Source: Paramecium octaurelia (taxonomy: Eukaryota; Ciliophora; Oligohymenophorea; Peniculida; Parameciidae). From it: a stretch of DNA of 64,000 nt. Positions 1-13,439 of this stretch are shown here, in pieces. The stretch is taken from NCBI GenBank assembly GCA_905182995.1, contig CAJJDP010000033.1, forward strand, positions 63,817 through 127,816, read 5' to 3'. Positions within the stretch are counted from its first letter, which is position 1. Every line of letters begins with the position of its first letter. Under the pieces are notes generated by a model. That model did not search any database. It was not told where the DNA came from and saw only the letters and a list, made by a program, of their open reading frames with translations. The position numbers were made by a program, and so were the translations under genes.

Positions 1-294
1 AATAATTGTTCTGTTTATCTTACATTGCGGCAAAAACACTATGAAATTCTCAAATCGTACTAATAAAAAGATAATATATTTATATAAAAACATTTGATAA
101 TTAATTAATTATAACTTTGCTGTTTTTTCTCAATATCAGTATATTAAGAAATCTTCAAGAAATATTTTAAGGAACCTTCCTATTTAATTCAAAAACTGAA
201 GATTAGATTTAATATTATTAACTTTATTAATCTTCTATTTAAGAATCCTTAATCACATTGCGAAATGATGTTGTAAAGAAATTCTGATTGTTTT

Positions 295-684
295 TCAAAA
301 AGTATAATTAAAAGGCTGGTTTGGTCTATCATAAACAACAAGCCTACAAATAGTTGTGAATATTGAACTTTAACAATTAACACAGTTAATAATTTATGAT
401 CCTTTTTTCCTCTTATATTGTTAAGGTAAAATAAATTTAGAGTTAGACAGAAATACTCTAAGTAAAGATTGCACAGCAATTGGCAGCTTACAAATATAAT
501 TTGGCTGAAAACTCTCTATATTCATCACATTCTTCTCAAGGATAAAATTTCTTTTTTCACAAATAATCATAATGCCTCTTACACATATTTTTTTTGAAAT
601 CAAATTCAATGTTTGCTTACTCTTACTCTTATCACTAGTATGAATTATTTGATTCTTAATATGTTTATTACATTTTTGAAACAA
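295..684 (-). CDS. hypothetical ORF (129 aa in ciliate code)
   Basis: Reading from the ATG at 684 with TAA/TAG as Gln gives 130 codons without TGA, ending in TGA at 295-297. The product is rich in Lys, Asn and Ile with scattered Cys. I recognise no domain. TGA would be expected roughly once in 50 codons by chance at this base composition, so the frame is suggestive but not conclusive. No neighbour helps to place it. It may be a small gene or the end of a degraded one. Confidence 0.3.
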
Positions 685-790
685 CTATTCTTAATTCTCG
701 TTCTTTATCGTTCTCAATAATGATATATTGGCTTATGAGTTGGTACTTTAATATTCGATCCTATTCATAAATTCGTACACAATTAATTGA

Positions 791-1048
791 ATTCCTTCTA
801 TACCATCTGACGCAATGAATACGAAGAAAAAAATCCAAATTACTCCTTTTCTTCCCCTTCTTTATGTAAATTCAAATAATTGGGCTTGCTCCAAATATCA
901 ACTAATAATTCACAGTTATCAACAAAATTCTAATAATTCTCTTACTTATTATTTTTTCGCTCTTAGAAAATCTACGCAATTAGTTGTAGATCATTCAAAA
1001 CTTATTACCAAATATTTAGCCTTCTCAAAATCTAAAAATTAGTTTTGA
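791..1048 (+). CDS. hypothetical short ORF
   Basis: The frame is open from just after an in-frame TGA (788-790) to TGA at 1046-1048. The first ATG is at 815, giving about 77 residues that end ...SKSKNQF when TAG is read as Gln. There is no recognisable motif and no hydrophobic signal. It could be a chance ORF. Confidence 0.2.
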
Positions 1049-3900
1049 TCCATACCTCTTAATTTTGTGTGATCATTTGGCTGTTTATAGTGATACCACC
1101 TTATTTTCATAATATTCCTTTGTTAATCTGGTATCCTCAAATAGCCTTGAGTCCATTTAGGAATACTCTAATTTTTACAAGTAACAAATTTCAATTTGTA
1201 ATGTCACAATGAATTCTCTAAAATTTGATAATAGATTTACTTTTGGTTATTAAAGATAGCTTCTGATGATAAATCTATTATGATATACAAAAAGAATAAT
1301 GATTAAGATTTTTAATAATAATCATTCGATTTATAAGAATTCTCTTTAGTTCATTAAATCATATTAAAACTAATTCATACTCCTAAATACAGATAGTATT
1401 GAAGACTTTAAAGCTTGAGAAGTTAGGTCCGATCATCTGATATAAAATATCTATTTGATTTACATAGAATCTATATATATATGCAATCAGATATATCAAT
1501 TTCACTGCTATAAACATATAAGAAATTTCTTGTTGTTTTAATTTTTTTAGATTTTTGGAAGTTGGAAAGTTGGATTTTTTGAGGTCTGAATTTGTGAATT
1601 GAAATTTGGTCCGTTTTTTTTCATCAATTGTAAAGTATATGCAACATTTTCCTCTTCATACACGAATTAGCTTGAATCTGTACTAGAGACATAAATCTTG
1701 AATTTGCATAACTTAATAAATCAATGAAACTCCATCTCTTTTACCAACACCAGTATAATAAAATTAAAATTCTTCATCATTTGAGAAAACTATATAAGAG
1801 GTTGTTGATACAATTTTGCGCTTCAATACTTTTTCTGATTTTAATATATTTAACTTTAGAAATTGTGATCTAAAATACCCGTTGCTTGAATGCAGTAAAT
1901 TTAACTTACTTGCAGATGAAGAAATTAAAAAATATTATCAACCCAAATCATAGGGAAAAGAAAGTATTTTGAGCTGAAATATCCTTGAAGGTTTTTGGAA
2001 TATGAACACTAAAAATCTAATTCTCACCACTAAGCGAGCTAATTTCAGCGCTCCATAAGATTTTCAAATTTGAAAAATTAATCCTCTTTTGATGTTTGTG
2101 ATATATACTATTAAATTTTATATCTGTCCTACCAAGCCTCTTATATAAAGTATAATCAGTTGTAAAATCATCAAGTTGGCTAAGAAAGTCATAATATTTA
2201 TATAAATCTTTCTTTCGTTGTTATTTTACTTTGTAAGAAGTACAATTAGAAAAACTACGGATAGAAACTTTCTGATATATACTTAACGTTTTCCCTTCTT
2301 CCTTTAATAATAATTAAAACTCCAAAATAAATAATGAAATTTAACTTTGACGCTTGATCCTGGAGGAATTATAACATCTGTTATGAGAATATTTTTTAAT
2401 AGAGTTGTTCTGGATGAACATCATGAACTCGAGTTGATTTGTAATACATTTTGCATTTTATTAAATAATAATCATCTTTATGATTTATTTAATATCAATG
2501 CTCTTGTTTGATAAAATAATTCAGCCTCAGAATATATAATCTCCTTATCAGTGACAAGTTAACAATCAACTAGATTATAAACTACTTATATATTATAAGG
2601 AGATTTTAAAAAGCAATAATAATTGTTACTACTCTACTATACCTTTAACAATTATTTCGATAACTCCAACTTTGATAATGATATATATCTAGTTTTTCGT
2701 TTAGATGTGTAAATGGAAGAGCAGTAATAATATTAATTAACTCTTTTTTTTAGAATAAAATTATATTTATCAATTCTACCAATTTTAGAAATTAGTTTAA
2801 AGCTTCTTATCATTCTATTTCATTATCAATCATATAATATTTTTATGCCAAAGAGCTATATAGGTATATAATATTTTTATTATGGATTTTCTTTTTGTGC
2901 AATAAAATGCAATACAATCAGTCTTAAAATTTTTTAACAACGCTAGAGAAGAAATATAATAGATAAGCTTTCACTAATAGAGATCCTTAAATAAGTTCAA
3001 AACTCTTTGGGTTTTAATAAAATGTATATTAAAGTTAATAATTCGAGATTATATCGACTGAAATAAGCTAAGAAATAAAAAATGTATCAGATTTCATGAG
3101 ATTCCAACGTCTTACAGATATTTCATTGACTTATTAGATTTAGAGGAATATTTTGGAATGAAAGTTTAATACAATTAAAAATCAGAATTAAGATGAAGAA
3201 AAAAGAAAACGACTTTAAAACAGAAGGTTAAATTTAATATTTCAGATTAATGATTATTACATTTAAGAGATGGAAATTTAAGGCTTACGCCAATTATAAT
3301 AAATTCGACAATGGAAAAAAAATGTAAAACAAAAAAAAGGAACTGATTATTGTTATTTTTAGAATATAATTGGCACTATAATTAGTAATAAATATTAACA
3401 AAAAGATAAATTAAGGAGATAAAATTAACTAAACTTTATTTTTTTAATGATTAATCAAAAAATAGATCATAAGAAGAAAATCATCATAAGTAAATAATAC
3501 TATTTACTCTTGTATGACTGATAAAATGAAATCAAAATTCCGTTAATTATAATGTTAGATAACATTAAAGCAGAATAATAAATTCCTTTCTAAGCTATCA
3601 TAATTATCAAAGAAAAAGTAGAGCATTGATAATGCAAGGATAAAAAATTCAAAAGCTATGGAATCAAATCTTAGAAAAATAGCAGCAGAAATATGATTAT
3701 AATTTCTATCTAAGTTATTTTAGACACTTATTGAATTTATTCAACCATATAAGAACACTGTAGGTTTAAATCTTGCCTCTTGAAATGAAAATTAGAATTC
3801 CTAATTCCCTATAGAATTTTCTTATTTTTTTATGTAAATTTGAAATTATTTCTAATAATTTGAAAACTATTTGAAATAATGAATGAATTTATGATAAAAG
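1049..3900. other. AT-rich stretch without supported genes
   Basis: I found no convincing ciliate-code reading frame, RNA gene or repeat here. Short coding-like pieces occur but change frame or meet TGA within about 30 codons. It may hold strongly decayed genes. Confidence 0.4.
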
Positions 3901-4189
3901 ATGATGATCTGTTTTATTATTGACCGCACTCAAACTTAATTGCTTTAGGGTGTTTAACAGAGCTAAGATTATTGACCTAATTAATAGAATTAAAAACTTC
4001 ATTTAATATTGCCATCCTATTATTTTATATCCTTTATAACTTGGACTTTAAACAAGAATTTAGATAGAACTTAAACAAATTTGGTTTAGAATTGAGATCT
4101 AAGTTAAAATACTAACATTTATCAATATACATTAGTTTAATTAATGATATACAATTTTAAAATAGTTTTCCAAAATAAGAATCATTCAT

Positions 4190-4690
4190 TTAGTCATCAT
4201 TAATAAAATCACACATTAGTTTTTGGTTTCCTCAGCTTGTAGAATCCAGCGAAGGCTCATAAATTTAAATAGAAAAAAGTGACTTCATACTACAAAAGAA
4301 TCTTAATTTATTATTGACTACTCTTAGGGAGACTGTAATTCTTTAGATGTGCAATATACTATTCGTAAGAAGCCATCTAGCAAAAAATATAGTAATTGAA
4401 ATGATTAAACTTAATGAGTAGTAAGAACAGAAACAATTAATAGATGCTATAGTAACACGGATTGAAATAAGATGAAATATTTCTGATTAAGTGCCCTAAA
4501 TATTGTAGTCGATAATTAAGAATCTAAATCAGAAAATAGATATTAGCCTATTCAATCCCTTCATCAAAGATTAATATTGATGATAGGATAATTACCTAAA
4601 AAGAAAGTGTAATCATCTGAGTTGCCTGTTAGGCAAATGCATGGGGTTTCTTTTTGTCAACATCAACATAGAGAAAAAAATTTTATTTAA
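4190..4690 (+). pseudogene. degraded gene of unknown function
   Basis: From about 4190 one frame reads about 93 codons without TGA and has a protein-like composition (Ser/Leu/Gln/Glu mixed, a helical stretch ending ...IDAIVTRIEIR). It then meets a TGA and continues in the same frame as a further coding-like segment beginning NISDQVPQILQ, about 35 codons long, before the next TGA. Downstream pieces are in other frames. No start codon or family can be assigned. The single TGA inside an otherwise coherent frame suggests a nonsense mutation. A second frame over 4190-4310 also looks coding-like, so the true frame there is uncertain. Confidence 0.35.
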
Positions 4691-5559
4691 AAAATAATAT
4701 ATGATGCTCCAATTGCAAAAAAGAAATAATGTCTTCAATGAGAGACATGAACTTAATAAATGTCAAATACTAATTAATTAAAAAAATTTTAATCATAATA
4801 ATAATTGAATTATAGGATTTAATGATTCAAAATGCAGTTGTTATTGTGAAAATAAAGCAATTATTTATTCCTTTTTAAAAGCAAATTTTTTGATTCATAA
4901 GAATGAAATGATTACCAAGTAATAAATGAGAAATATAATTCAAAAATATTAAAAAAAGTAGATATCTAACTAACAATATTCTGCTCAAAGCTATAGACTA
5001 TCAATTTTAATATTTTGCCTATTTATTTTTTAGATAAGATTCAATTTCAATATTTCTACATCAAATTGATTCCAATTTATAGTGACCGAATCTACAAGCA
5101 TTTTTAGTGTTAATTTATTATGGATATTCAATTAGAGGAAATAAAATAATATATGATAATCTATATCCGGTAAAAATTTAAATATTATCTTTGATCACAT
5201 GAGAATTTATTGAAAAAATGAAAGGAAGGAGGTAAAATTAAGTATGCTTCAATTCGATGCTTAATTAAGGAGGAAAAATAAATGAGAAGAGAAACTGCAA
5301 GTATTTTGTTTTACAATAATATAAAACTATTAAATTAATTAAAGTGGAGATTTAGTCAGCATGGATGGACTCAAAGATAGTATATGAATAATTTATACAA
5401 AATGATCATTAACAAATAATAGTTCTACAATAATTATTGAATTTTTTATTCAAAACTGTTCTGAATAGCAATAAAATAAAAAATTCTAATTAATTGTATA
5501 AACCATAAAATGATAGAAAACGAGAATGATTTTAGTTGTTCCATGAAACATTAACTACC

Positions 5560-7090
5560 AATTTGTATGATTGTTCGAGATCAGAAATGTGAACTAAATA
5601 AAACATTCTTATGCCATTATGTCTTGAGTATAATTATTCAGATGTGAAGATGAGGATATTACAAACTCATCTAAATGATCGAAGATAATAAGAAGAAATA
5701 ATTAGAAAGCTTTGAAAAAATGATTGAACCAATGATAACAAAAATTTCGTCACTTTTGGGCCATCTAAATATTTTGAAGTCTTTTTTTGTTATATAATTA
5801 GATCAATTGATTGACAACGCAAAGGATTGGATATCAAATTTATAATCACTAGGTTTAAAGTTATAAGAGGTATAGTCTCTATAAAGAATTAGAAATCACG
5901 ATCATAAATGAAAAATCACATTAAAATGATTAGATTGATAGATTAAATAATTAAATGATTCCTTGTCTACTAAAATTGATAGTAAGTTAAATTTATTCAG
6001 GTTATATGAAGAATATCAAAAATGTCAACAAATTTTACAAGAATTATCATCTTAAATATATTCATAATCGTAATTACCATAATCATAATCAATTCAATGT
6101 GCATCTTAATTTAAATCATTTAATTATCAAATAATTAAAGATAATTCTGTCAATTAAATTGAGTGGTGTAGTGTAATTGGTTATAATAAAGATTGCTCAT
6201 ATGTAGTAGTTGGTTGTGGAAAACAAATAAAAACATAAGAATTCAAGTAAGTAGTCTTGAAATAAATTCAAGTCTTAAATCAACTTCAAAAATGGACAAC
6301 CTTTAACTTTCATCAAAAAATTCATTGAGTTTATATTAGGGGATTATGGTGGATCTATTTTAAGTTGTTCAAACAATAACATTAATTAATGGTATTGCTC
6401 ATAAATAATTAAAGCACATAATCACTCAATTCAATGCTTAATTTTGAATAATTATGAAGATCATTTTATATCCAGTAGTGGAGATAATACTATTAAATCT
6501 TGGGTTAAGAAAAATGATTGGATCTGTTAATAAACTATCACACATCATAAAGATTGGATTAATTAATTAAGTTTAGATGATTAAGAAAATATAGTTATTT
6601 CTAGTGGAAAAGATAAGTAAATATTAGTAATTGAGTCCTTTAAATTAAATAAAATGTGGATTGTTTTTAAAAGTATTAAAGTTGAATTTTATGGATATCG
6701 CATATGCTTTATCAACAATAATTAATTCACTTTTCAACTAGAAAGTGGCAGTTTGATGAATGTCTACTAAATCAATAATATAAGTAAAGAGTAAACTAAA
6801 ACTAAAGATATTACTGTTAATCATTGTAACAATAGTAATTAAGGTGAATTATTCCCATAATAATTAAAAAAAAAAACAATTATTAGTGAATAAACATGGC
6901 GATAATATCAATTTTATCAGACAAACAAAAGATGACCAATTTAAAGTTGAGTATTCTATTCAATTTGATTCATATTGTATTTATGGGTAAATGAGTAATG
7001 ACAGTAAGTATTTCTGCATTTAAAAAAAAAATGAGGATATATAAAGGACAATGATAAATAAATGTGGATGTTAAAATTTAAAAATTTAAT
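5560..7090 (+). pseudogene. B-box/WD40-type protein pseudogene
   Basis: The translation follows a protein type that is common in Paramecium. A short Cys/His segment (CELNKTFLCHY at about 5585) is followed by a helical linker, then WD40-like repeats (IEWCSVIGY..., GDYGGSILSCSNNNINQWYC, SSGDNTIKSWVKKNDWICQQ, SSGKDKQILVIE) and the usual C-terminal segment (YGQMSNDSKYF). WD40 propellers are protein-interaction scaffolds. At least four frame changes or TGAs break the frame: near 5630-5700, about 5930, about 6330, and an A-run near 6870, after which the conserved reading resumes in another frame. None is explained by an obvious 20-30 nt GT...AG intron. I infer a pseudogene. A retained internal eliminated sequence or assembly error could mimic some breaks. 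Confidence 0.7.
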
Positions 7091-7541
7091 AATGACTGAA
7101 AGCTGATATCTTTCGAGTCGATTTAGGAGTAGTTAAATTGAAACAGAAATAACTAATATCCAGTTGAAAATACCTTATTTTTAATTACAATATTGTTTTA
7201 AGGCATCAATGATAGTTAATATTCATCTGTTAGCAGAAACTATTTTGAATAATAATGATATTATTAATTTTTGAAAAATAATACTAACAAGAATAATATC
7301 CAAGCACAATTTTGTTGTGAATTTGAGCGTTTTTATACTACTTAATAATTTTTCCACCTTGGAGAAAAAATTTTAAAATCTGATAATTATTATTTCTTTA
7401 ATCCATCCAAGAGATTAATGATACTTAGCCTTATCGTAAATCATAGAATTACCTAAGCCAAAATAATTAATTATTCTTCTTTCTTTTGAGAATTTATAAA
7501 TCATTTCCAGATTTATGGATATTTTCATTTCATCATTCGAA

Positions 7542-7645
7542 TATAATATAATACAATTTTAATGAATCAATATGATATTAATATAATACAATTTAATGAA
7601 TCAATATGATATTAATATAATACAATTTTAATGAATCAATATGAT
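7542..7645. repeat. short tandem repeat, about 3 x 35 bp
   Basis: Three consecutive copies of a 34-35 nt AT-rich unit (core ATACAATTTTAATGAATC). The middle copy lacks one T. It lies in non-coding sequence between the WD40 pseudogene and the GGG-YDE repeat gene. No function is evident. Confidence 0.85.
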
Positions 7646-8945
7646 AAGATAGATACTCTAACTATATAATTCTATTTAGTTTTCTTATTGGAAATCTCCT
7701 TTTCTGATAATTTGATAAACATAGCTTGGAGGCTAGAATGCAGAAATGTTTAATGGAAAAGTAAAACTTTATAAGGATTCTTTTTTAATAATGAATTATT
7801 CATTTTATAGGATTAGTTTATCAGTTTTTATAAAATAAAATAAATCAGTTTTCTTATTAGTTCAAACTTATAATAATGTGAAAAAACATTAAGATAAAGT
7901 TTTATAAATTTTGAGAAACCTTCATTATTTCTTAATAACACTTGTTATTTAACTAAAGAATATGCAAAATTTATTAATCTTTTCCATTATTTAATATTTA
8001 GTTATAATTCATTTTTTTCCCTTTCTAGCACAACATTTTTATTTCATTCTTAAAAATAAGGTGTTTAATAGGTAACAATCTATTTGAGGTTTTTATGCTA
8101 ACATTCTTTTGATAAGCAAACTCATATTACTCATTATACCAAAGAATTGAATAAGCTAAGTAGACATTTTATGAAATATTTAGCTTATAATAACAGAAAA
8201 TATGGACAATAAAATTGAATATTTTTGGCACAAGGATTCTTTTTATATAATAATTGCCTCTATCAATTTCAATTTCATTTAAAAGTCATACTCAAATTAT
8301 GACAAAAAATGAAATTATTACAAAAGCAGGAATTATATTAAATATTATTGGTAAAATAAAATTATTTAACAAATTTGAGATCATCATCTTATGTGATAAA
8401 AATACTTAATTATAGCAGACACTTATATGGCGAACATAAATTAAACGGAAAAATATATGCTTAAATTATTTTATTACTAAAAATTTCTAATAACGATTTT
8501 AATTAATAAGATTTAATTATACAATAAATATTATTTCATCGTAGCATTTTGGGTTATAAATCTTTTCATTTTAGATGAATAATTTTTCTTTTTGCATATT
8601 TTTTAATTTAAGAAATTATAAATACATTGCTTATCACCAAAATATAAATAAAACCGAAGAAAGCATAATTTCTATATAAAAATGTTGTTATATTAGAAAT
8701 ATCATTATAGGCTAATAATTTTTTTAACTTCACTCAATTATTTAAAGGTATTATAACCTAAATAGTTTTAAGATGAAATGTAATAATAGATTATTATCTA
8801 AATCAAAAGAAAGTTTAGGAGAAAGAGATTTATTAAAATAGTAATATAACTCAATAGTGATATATGATGCAGCAAAGAAACTTGAAAATATGCTTAAATT
8901 AGCAAACCCTAAAAATAGTTGAATATTTAAAAAGAATAATTAAAA
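7646..8945. other. non-coding AT-rich stretch
   Basis: I see no supported gene, RNA or repeat structure between the tandem repeat and the possible start of the next gene. Confidence 0.4.
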
Positions 8946-9515
8946 ATGACAATTGACAATTGGGCAACAAGGTAATATTAATTAGATAAAAGTAGTAATT
9001 TGGCAGAGATATGTGTTGGGTTTTATAGAAAATCTTTGATAATTCACTTCTTAATTATTTGGAAATGGAATATAGATTTAGGGTGAAGATGGTAAAGGTT
9101 ATAAGACGGAAACTTTTGATCCAAAATTTTCCTTCTTAGATATCCAATATTCTTTGTGATAAATTTAGTGGAGATTGATAATATAATCAAAAATAGGAAT
9201 AAGAAAGATTTTATGAAGTCTATTATGAAGATGAATATCAAAAATTTACCTTTATACTCTTTAGATGGTTTAAAACTTTAAAAAATGTACAGGTATTATT
9301 TAACACCTCAACTAAATTTTCTGTTTTATCAATAAATGAGAATAGTCTAATATGTTTTGTTTATTTTGAGGAGTCAAATTGAAACTTTTACAAACATCTA
9401 TAATGATACGATATTTTTCAAATTGATCCGAAAATAACATTGAATCGTTGATGTCATATAAAGAACACATAATATATGTATTGAATATTTTAATTTTAAA
9501 GGCAATTATGAATGA

Positions 9516-11929
9516 ATTTAATCCCTTTAAGATACAATCCTGATAAATATTTCTGCTGATAAAATAAAAGAGAAGTTATTTTTTTTAATAATAATGTATT
9601 TTATAGACCTAAACTAAGAATATAGAGGTTGGAAATTGCTTGGAAGTAAACTAAAATAAATCTATTTTCATATTCGATAAAACAAAGGCCAAGAGCTTCA
9701 TTATATATATAATGGAGAAATCATTTAAACGTAATATTTCTAATAATTCTAAAGGGTTGAACATAATGAATCAGAAACCAGACCTTAAATAATTACAAAT
9801 TTAGAAGTAGTAAAACATCTTAAATGGATGGGGAAATTAGAAAAAAATGCAAATAAAGTTGGATTATGGACAGCCACTTGGAAGGGAGAAATTTTGAATG
9901 GCGTCGGCGGTCATTACTCTTTAGAGGGGAAAAAGTAAGGTTTATGGAAAGAAACGATAAACAATTTCTATGAGTAAGAATTATCTTATTATTATTAGTT
10001 TTGCAAGAGTCTATGAATTTGGAGAATATGTCAATGACCTCAAGCAAGGCATTTGGAAGTATATGTATGAAAATAAATAATTGTAATAAATTGTATCATG
10101 TATTTAAATTAGAGGTGGTGGGTAATATAATTAGTAAGGCGAAAAAAATGGTAAATGGATTGTGTTGAGTGATGTATTTAGTGACACCTCATAAATCACA
10201 TATAATGGTGTCTATAAAAATGGGAATAAAGTAGGCAGGTGGGATATCATGTTTAGGTAAAATTGTGATTAAAGATTTGAAAATATGTAAATAATTATTG
10301 TTCAGCTTTTAGTGGCGGTGGATTATATGATGAACATAGTTCCAATAAAAGTGGGAAATGGACTGAGTTGAGCGATGGATTTTCTGATTATTTTTAAGTT
10401 GTATAAGTTGGTGAATATAAAAATGGCCACAAAGTTGGTCGATGGGACATATTGTCTAGGCAGAATTAGAAATAAAAATTTTTAATTAAGTAATCATCTA
10501 TTTACTTAATTTTTAGTATTGGAGGTGGATCATATCAAGAGGGGAGTTCAATTAAAATTGGTAAATGGGTTGAATTGCATGATGCAATAAATAATGACAT
10601 GCAAATAACTTATAATGGAGATTACAAAAATGGGAAAAAAGTTGGAAGATGGGATGCTTACTTTTGGTTCAATTGGGATTAGAAATTTTAATTAATGTAA
10701 AAATAATAAAAAGTTAATTTTTAGTGGTGGTGGACTATATGATGATAAAACCTCCATTAAATTAGGAAGATGGACCGAGTTGAGCGATCGATTTTCAAAG
10801 TATTCATAAGTTATTAATATTGGTGAATATAAAGATGGTAAGAAGATTGGTAAATGGGACACTTTATTTATGGATGTTTATCATTACTCTAAATACGAAG
10901 AAATGTATATTATATTTTGAGAATTTAGTGGAGGTGGATTATATAATGACGAAGGTTCAATTAAGATTGGAAAATGGATAGAATTGAGTGATGCATTTAC
11001 TGATAAACAATAAATAACTTATATTGGAGAATATAATAATGGAAAAAAAATTGGTAGATGGAATATCAATTTTTAAGGAGGATGCTTGTAAACTTAATCT
11101 AGTAAATAATAATATAGCGGTGGAGGAGCCTATGATGAAGAGAGTTAATTGAAAATTGGAAAATGGATTGATTTGACAGATAATTTTACATCCCATTCAA
11201 TTGTCACATATAATGGGGAATATAAATATGGTAAAAAGGTTGGAAGGTGGGATATATTATCCCAAAAAAACAATCAGAATGAATACATTTAAATGTAATA
11301 ATGATGATTTAACTATATGTAGAGGTGGTGGATTATATGATGAAAAGGGCTCAATTAAAATTGGAAGATGGACAGAGTTGAGCGATAGATTTTCTGATTA
11401 TTCTTAAGTTATTTATATTGGGGATTACAATAATGGCAATAAAGTTGGTAAATGGAATATCGAATATAGGCGCATATAGGATGAGCCTTTTGAAGCCATG
11501 TAAACTTATATAATATAAAAAGCGGTGGTGGAGAATATCATTAAGAAAGCTTAATAAAGATTGGAAAATGGATTGAGTTGAGTGATGGATTTTGTCGTAG
11601 TTCTTAAGTGACTTTTAGTGGTGAGTATAAAAACGGTAACAAATTTGGTAGATGGAACCCATAGTATAGAGACCTTTAGGAGTTAACTTTTTAAACAATG
11701 TAACTTATCGATATATAAAAGTGGCGGTGGATAATATGAAGAAGCAAGCTAAACTAAGATTGGAAGATGGATAGAATTGAGCGAGGGATTTAGATAAGAA
11801 TATTAAGTCGTTTATAATGGTGAATATAAATAAGGTGATAAATCTGGTTAATGGATTGTAATGGAGAGAGATTACTAAAAAATGGAAAAAGGTTTTATAA
11901 AAGTAAAAAAAATATCATATGATCATTGA
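9516..11929 (+). CDS. GGG-YDE/GKW repeat protein, one exon per repeat (5' end uncertain)
   Basis: The gene encodes nine tandem units of about 55-60 residues with the pattern GGG-YDE-(7)-IGKW-ELSD-(6-8)-Q-Y-GEYKNG-KVGRWD. They start near 10112, 10313, 10518, 10725, 10929, 11119, 11323, 11522 and 11721. Units are joined by introns of 22-30 nt (first ones 10083-10112 and 10287-10312), each interrupting after the second base of a codon. An earlier 25-nt intron lies at 9974-9998. With these introns removed the frame is open from after a TGA at 9513-9515 to TGA at 11927-11929. The GEYKNG-K-GRW element resembles MORN motifs, which often mediate membrane or protein contacts; I know ciliate proteins of this type but no proven function. 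The true start is unclear: an ATG at 8946 begins coding-like sequence that is broken before 9515. Confidence 0.75.
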
Positions 11930-12063
11930 ATCATATATATAATATACATAAATTCTTTAACTAACTAATTATTATTATAATGTGAACTATGAATATATTA
12001 TCTGTGAGGATTTATTTGTTGAATTTGATTAAATATAGTGTTTAAGTTTCAGAATTAGCAGTG

Positions 12064-13300
12064 ATGACAAGCCCTGAAAATAGTATTATTGTAGATCAAT
12101 TGTCATCTATTAAATTCGTTTTAACCTCAAAAATCAAGCTCTCTTTAATTTGAACTCCTTCATCTTTAAAAAATTCTCCTCTCAAAAAAATTAATACTTC
12201 ATCTCCATTTCATTCTAAATAAAGATTTTAGGATTCTTGAAGAATTGTAATAAGTGTTAATTAAATTAGATAAATTAATAATAATTGAAAAATATATTTA
12301 ATCCTTCCAATTCATGAATGATGGTCTCTACCAACTTCAGTTTTACTGTTAAAAGCTTTTTTTAAGTTTTTTGCTGATAAACATTTGACTTGATTTTTTT
12401 GATGCTTTAATGCAGAAAGCTTAAGCGAACAACTCAATCCTTGATTCTACTGTAGGCAATACTTGAAAATTAAATTAAAAGGCAATTTGTTTTCTGCTAT
12501 CAGTCCAAATAGTAAATTAAATTTATAAATTACTCTTACAACAAAGCTTAGATATAGTATAAAGATTGAATAGGTTATAACAAAATAAAAATATTTCATA
12601 AATATCCATGGATACCTAAAGATATATTAGTACAATGATTCCCAATCTAGAGATCTATCTAAATTAATTGAATCAAAGCCTATCTTTTGAGTCAATTATT
12701 GTCCTTGGGACCTAATCTTTTATAAAAATGAAATCGCATTGAATAAATTGAAAAAGGAGTCATTATAGCTTCATTTATTATATATCAGTGAATGGTTTTA
12801 TTATTGAGTTATTTTAAAAGGCTAGCATTATATTTAAATTTACATTATTTTTAATTGATTGAAAGTATGTAAATTATGAATTCTCATTTTGGCCCTTTAA
12901 TTTAGTGCCAAAATTCTTTTTAAAATGTGTCCTTTACTTATATATTCAAAAATGGACTATTTGTACCTCATATTTCAAATGGTTTTATCAATTTCAATAA
13001 ATCTAGGATGGAGATTACAGTTGCCTCTTAGAATGGATCAAAAATTTAACAGAAAATTATTATAGTCACCCAGTTATCTAAGATCCTTTTTTATTTGCCA
13101 TTAACAAGTACAAGAGCAGGCAAGGGAAAAACTTATGTTCAAGCAAAGATCTTGAATTTGAGGACTTAAACAAAAAGTCTTATTTGAAAAGGCACAACCT
13201 CAGCCATCCTTTTCAACTGATACTCCTGGAAGCATACACAATAATTTTGTTCAAAGATTTAAATCAGAGAAGAGGTTTAATAATTTTTAACATTGTATTT
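12064..13300 (+). pseudogene. degraded gene of unknown function
   Basis: An ATG at 12064 opens about 37 codons, meets TGA and continues in frame with a Ser/Pro/Lys-rich segment (TPSSLKNSPLKKINTSS). Further coherent segments follow in shifted frames: one of about 75 codons at 12565-12740 (including DTQRYISTMIPNLEIYLNQL), and one near 13185-13280 (QPQPSFSTDTPGSIHNN). The composition is protein-like but no domain is recognisable. Repeated frame changes argue for decay rather than missed introns, although one or two short introns could be present. Confidence 0.4.
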
Positions 13301-13439
13301 TTTTATATATTGATAATTTTTATTAATTCTTGTATGTTCGTGCTTATCTAATGATTATTCTATATTTTTTAATCTAATTTAGATTTATTAGATGTGTGCA
13401 AATTCTAGTTTAAACATTGTTTCATAAATTAACTATTTT

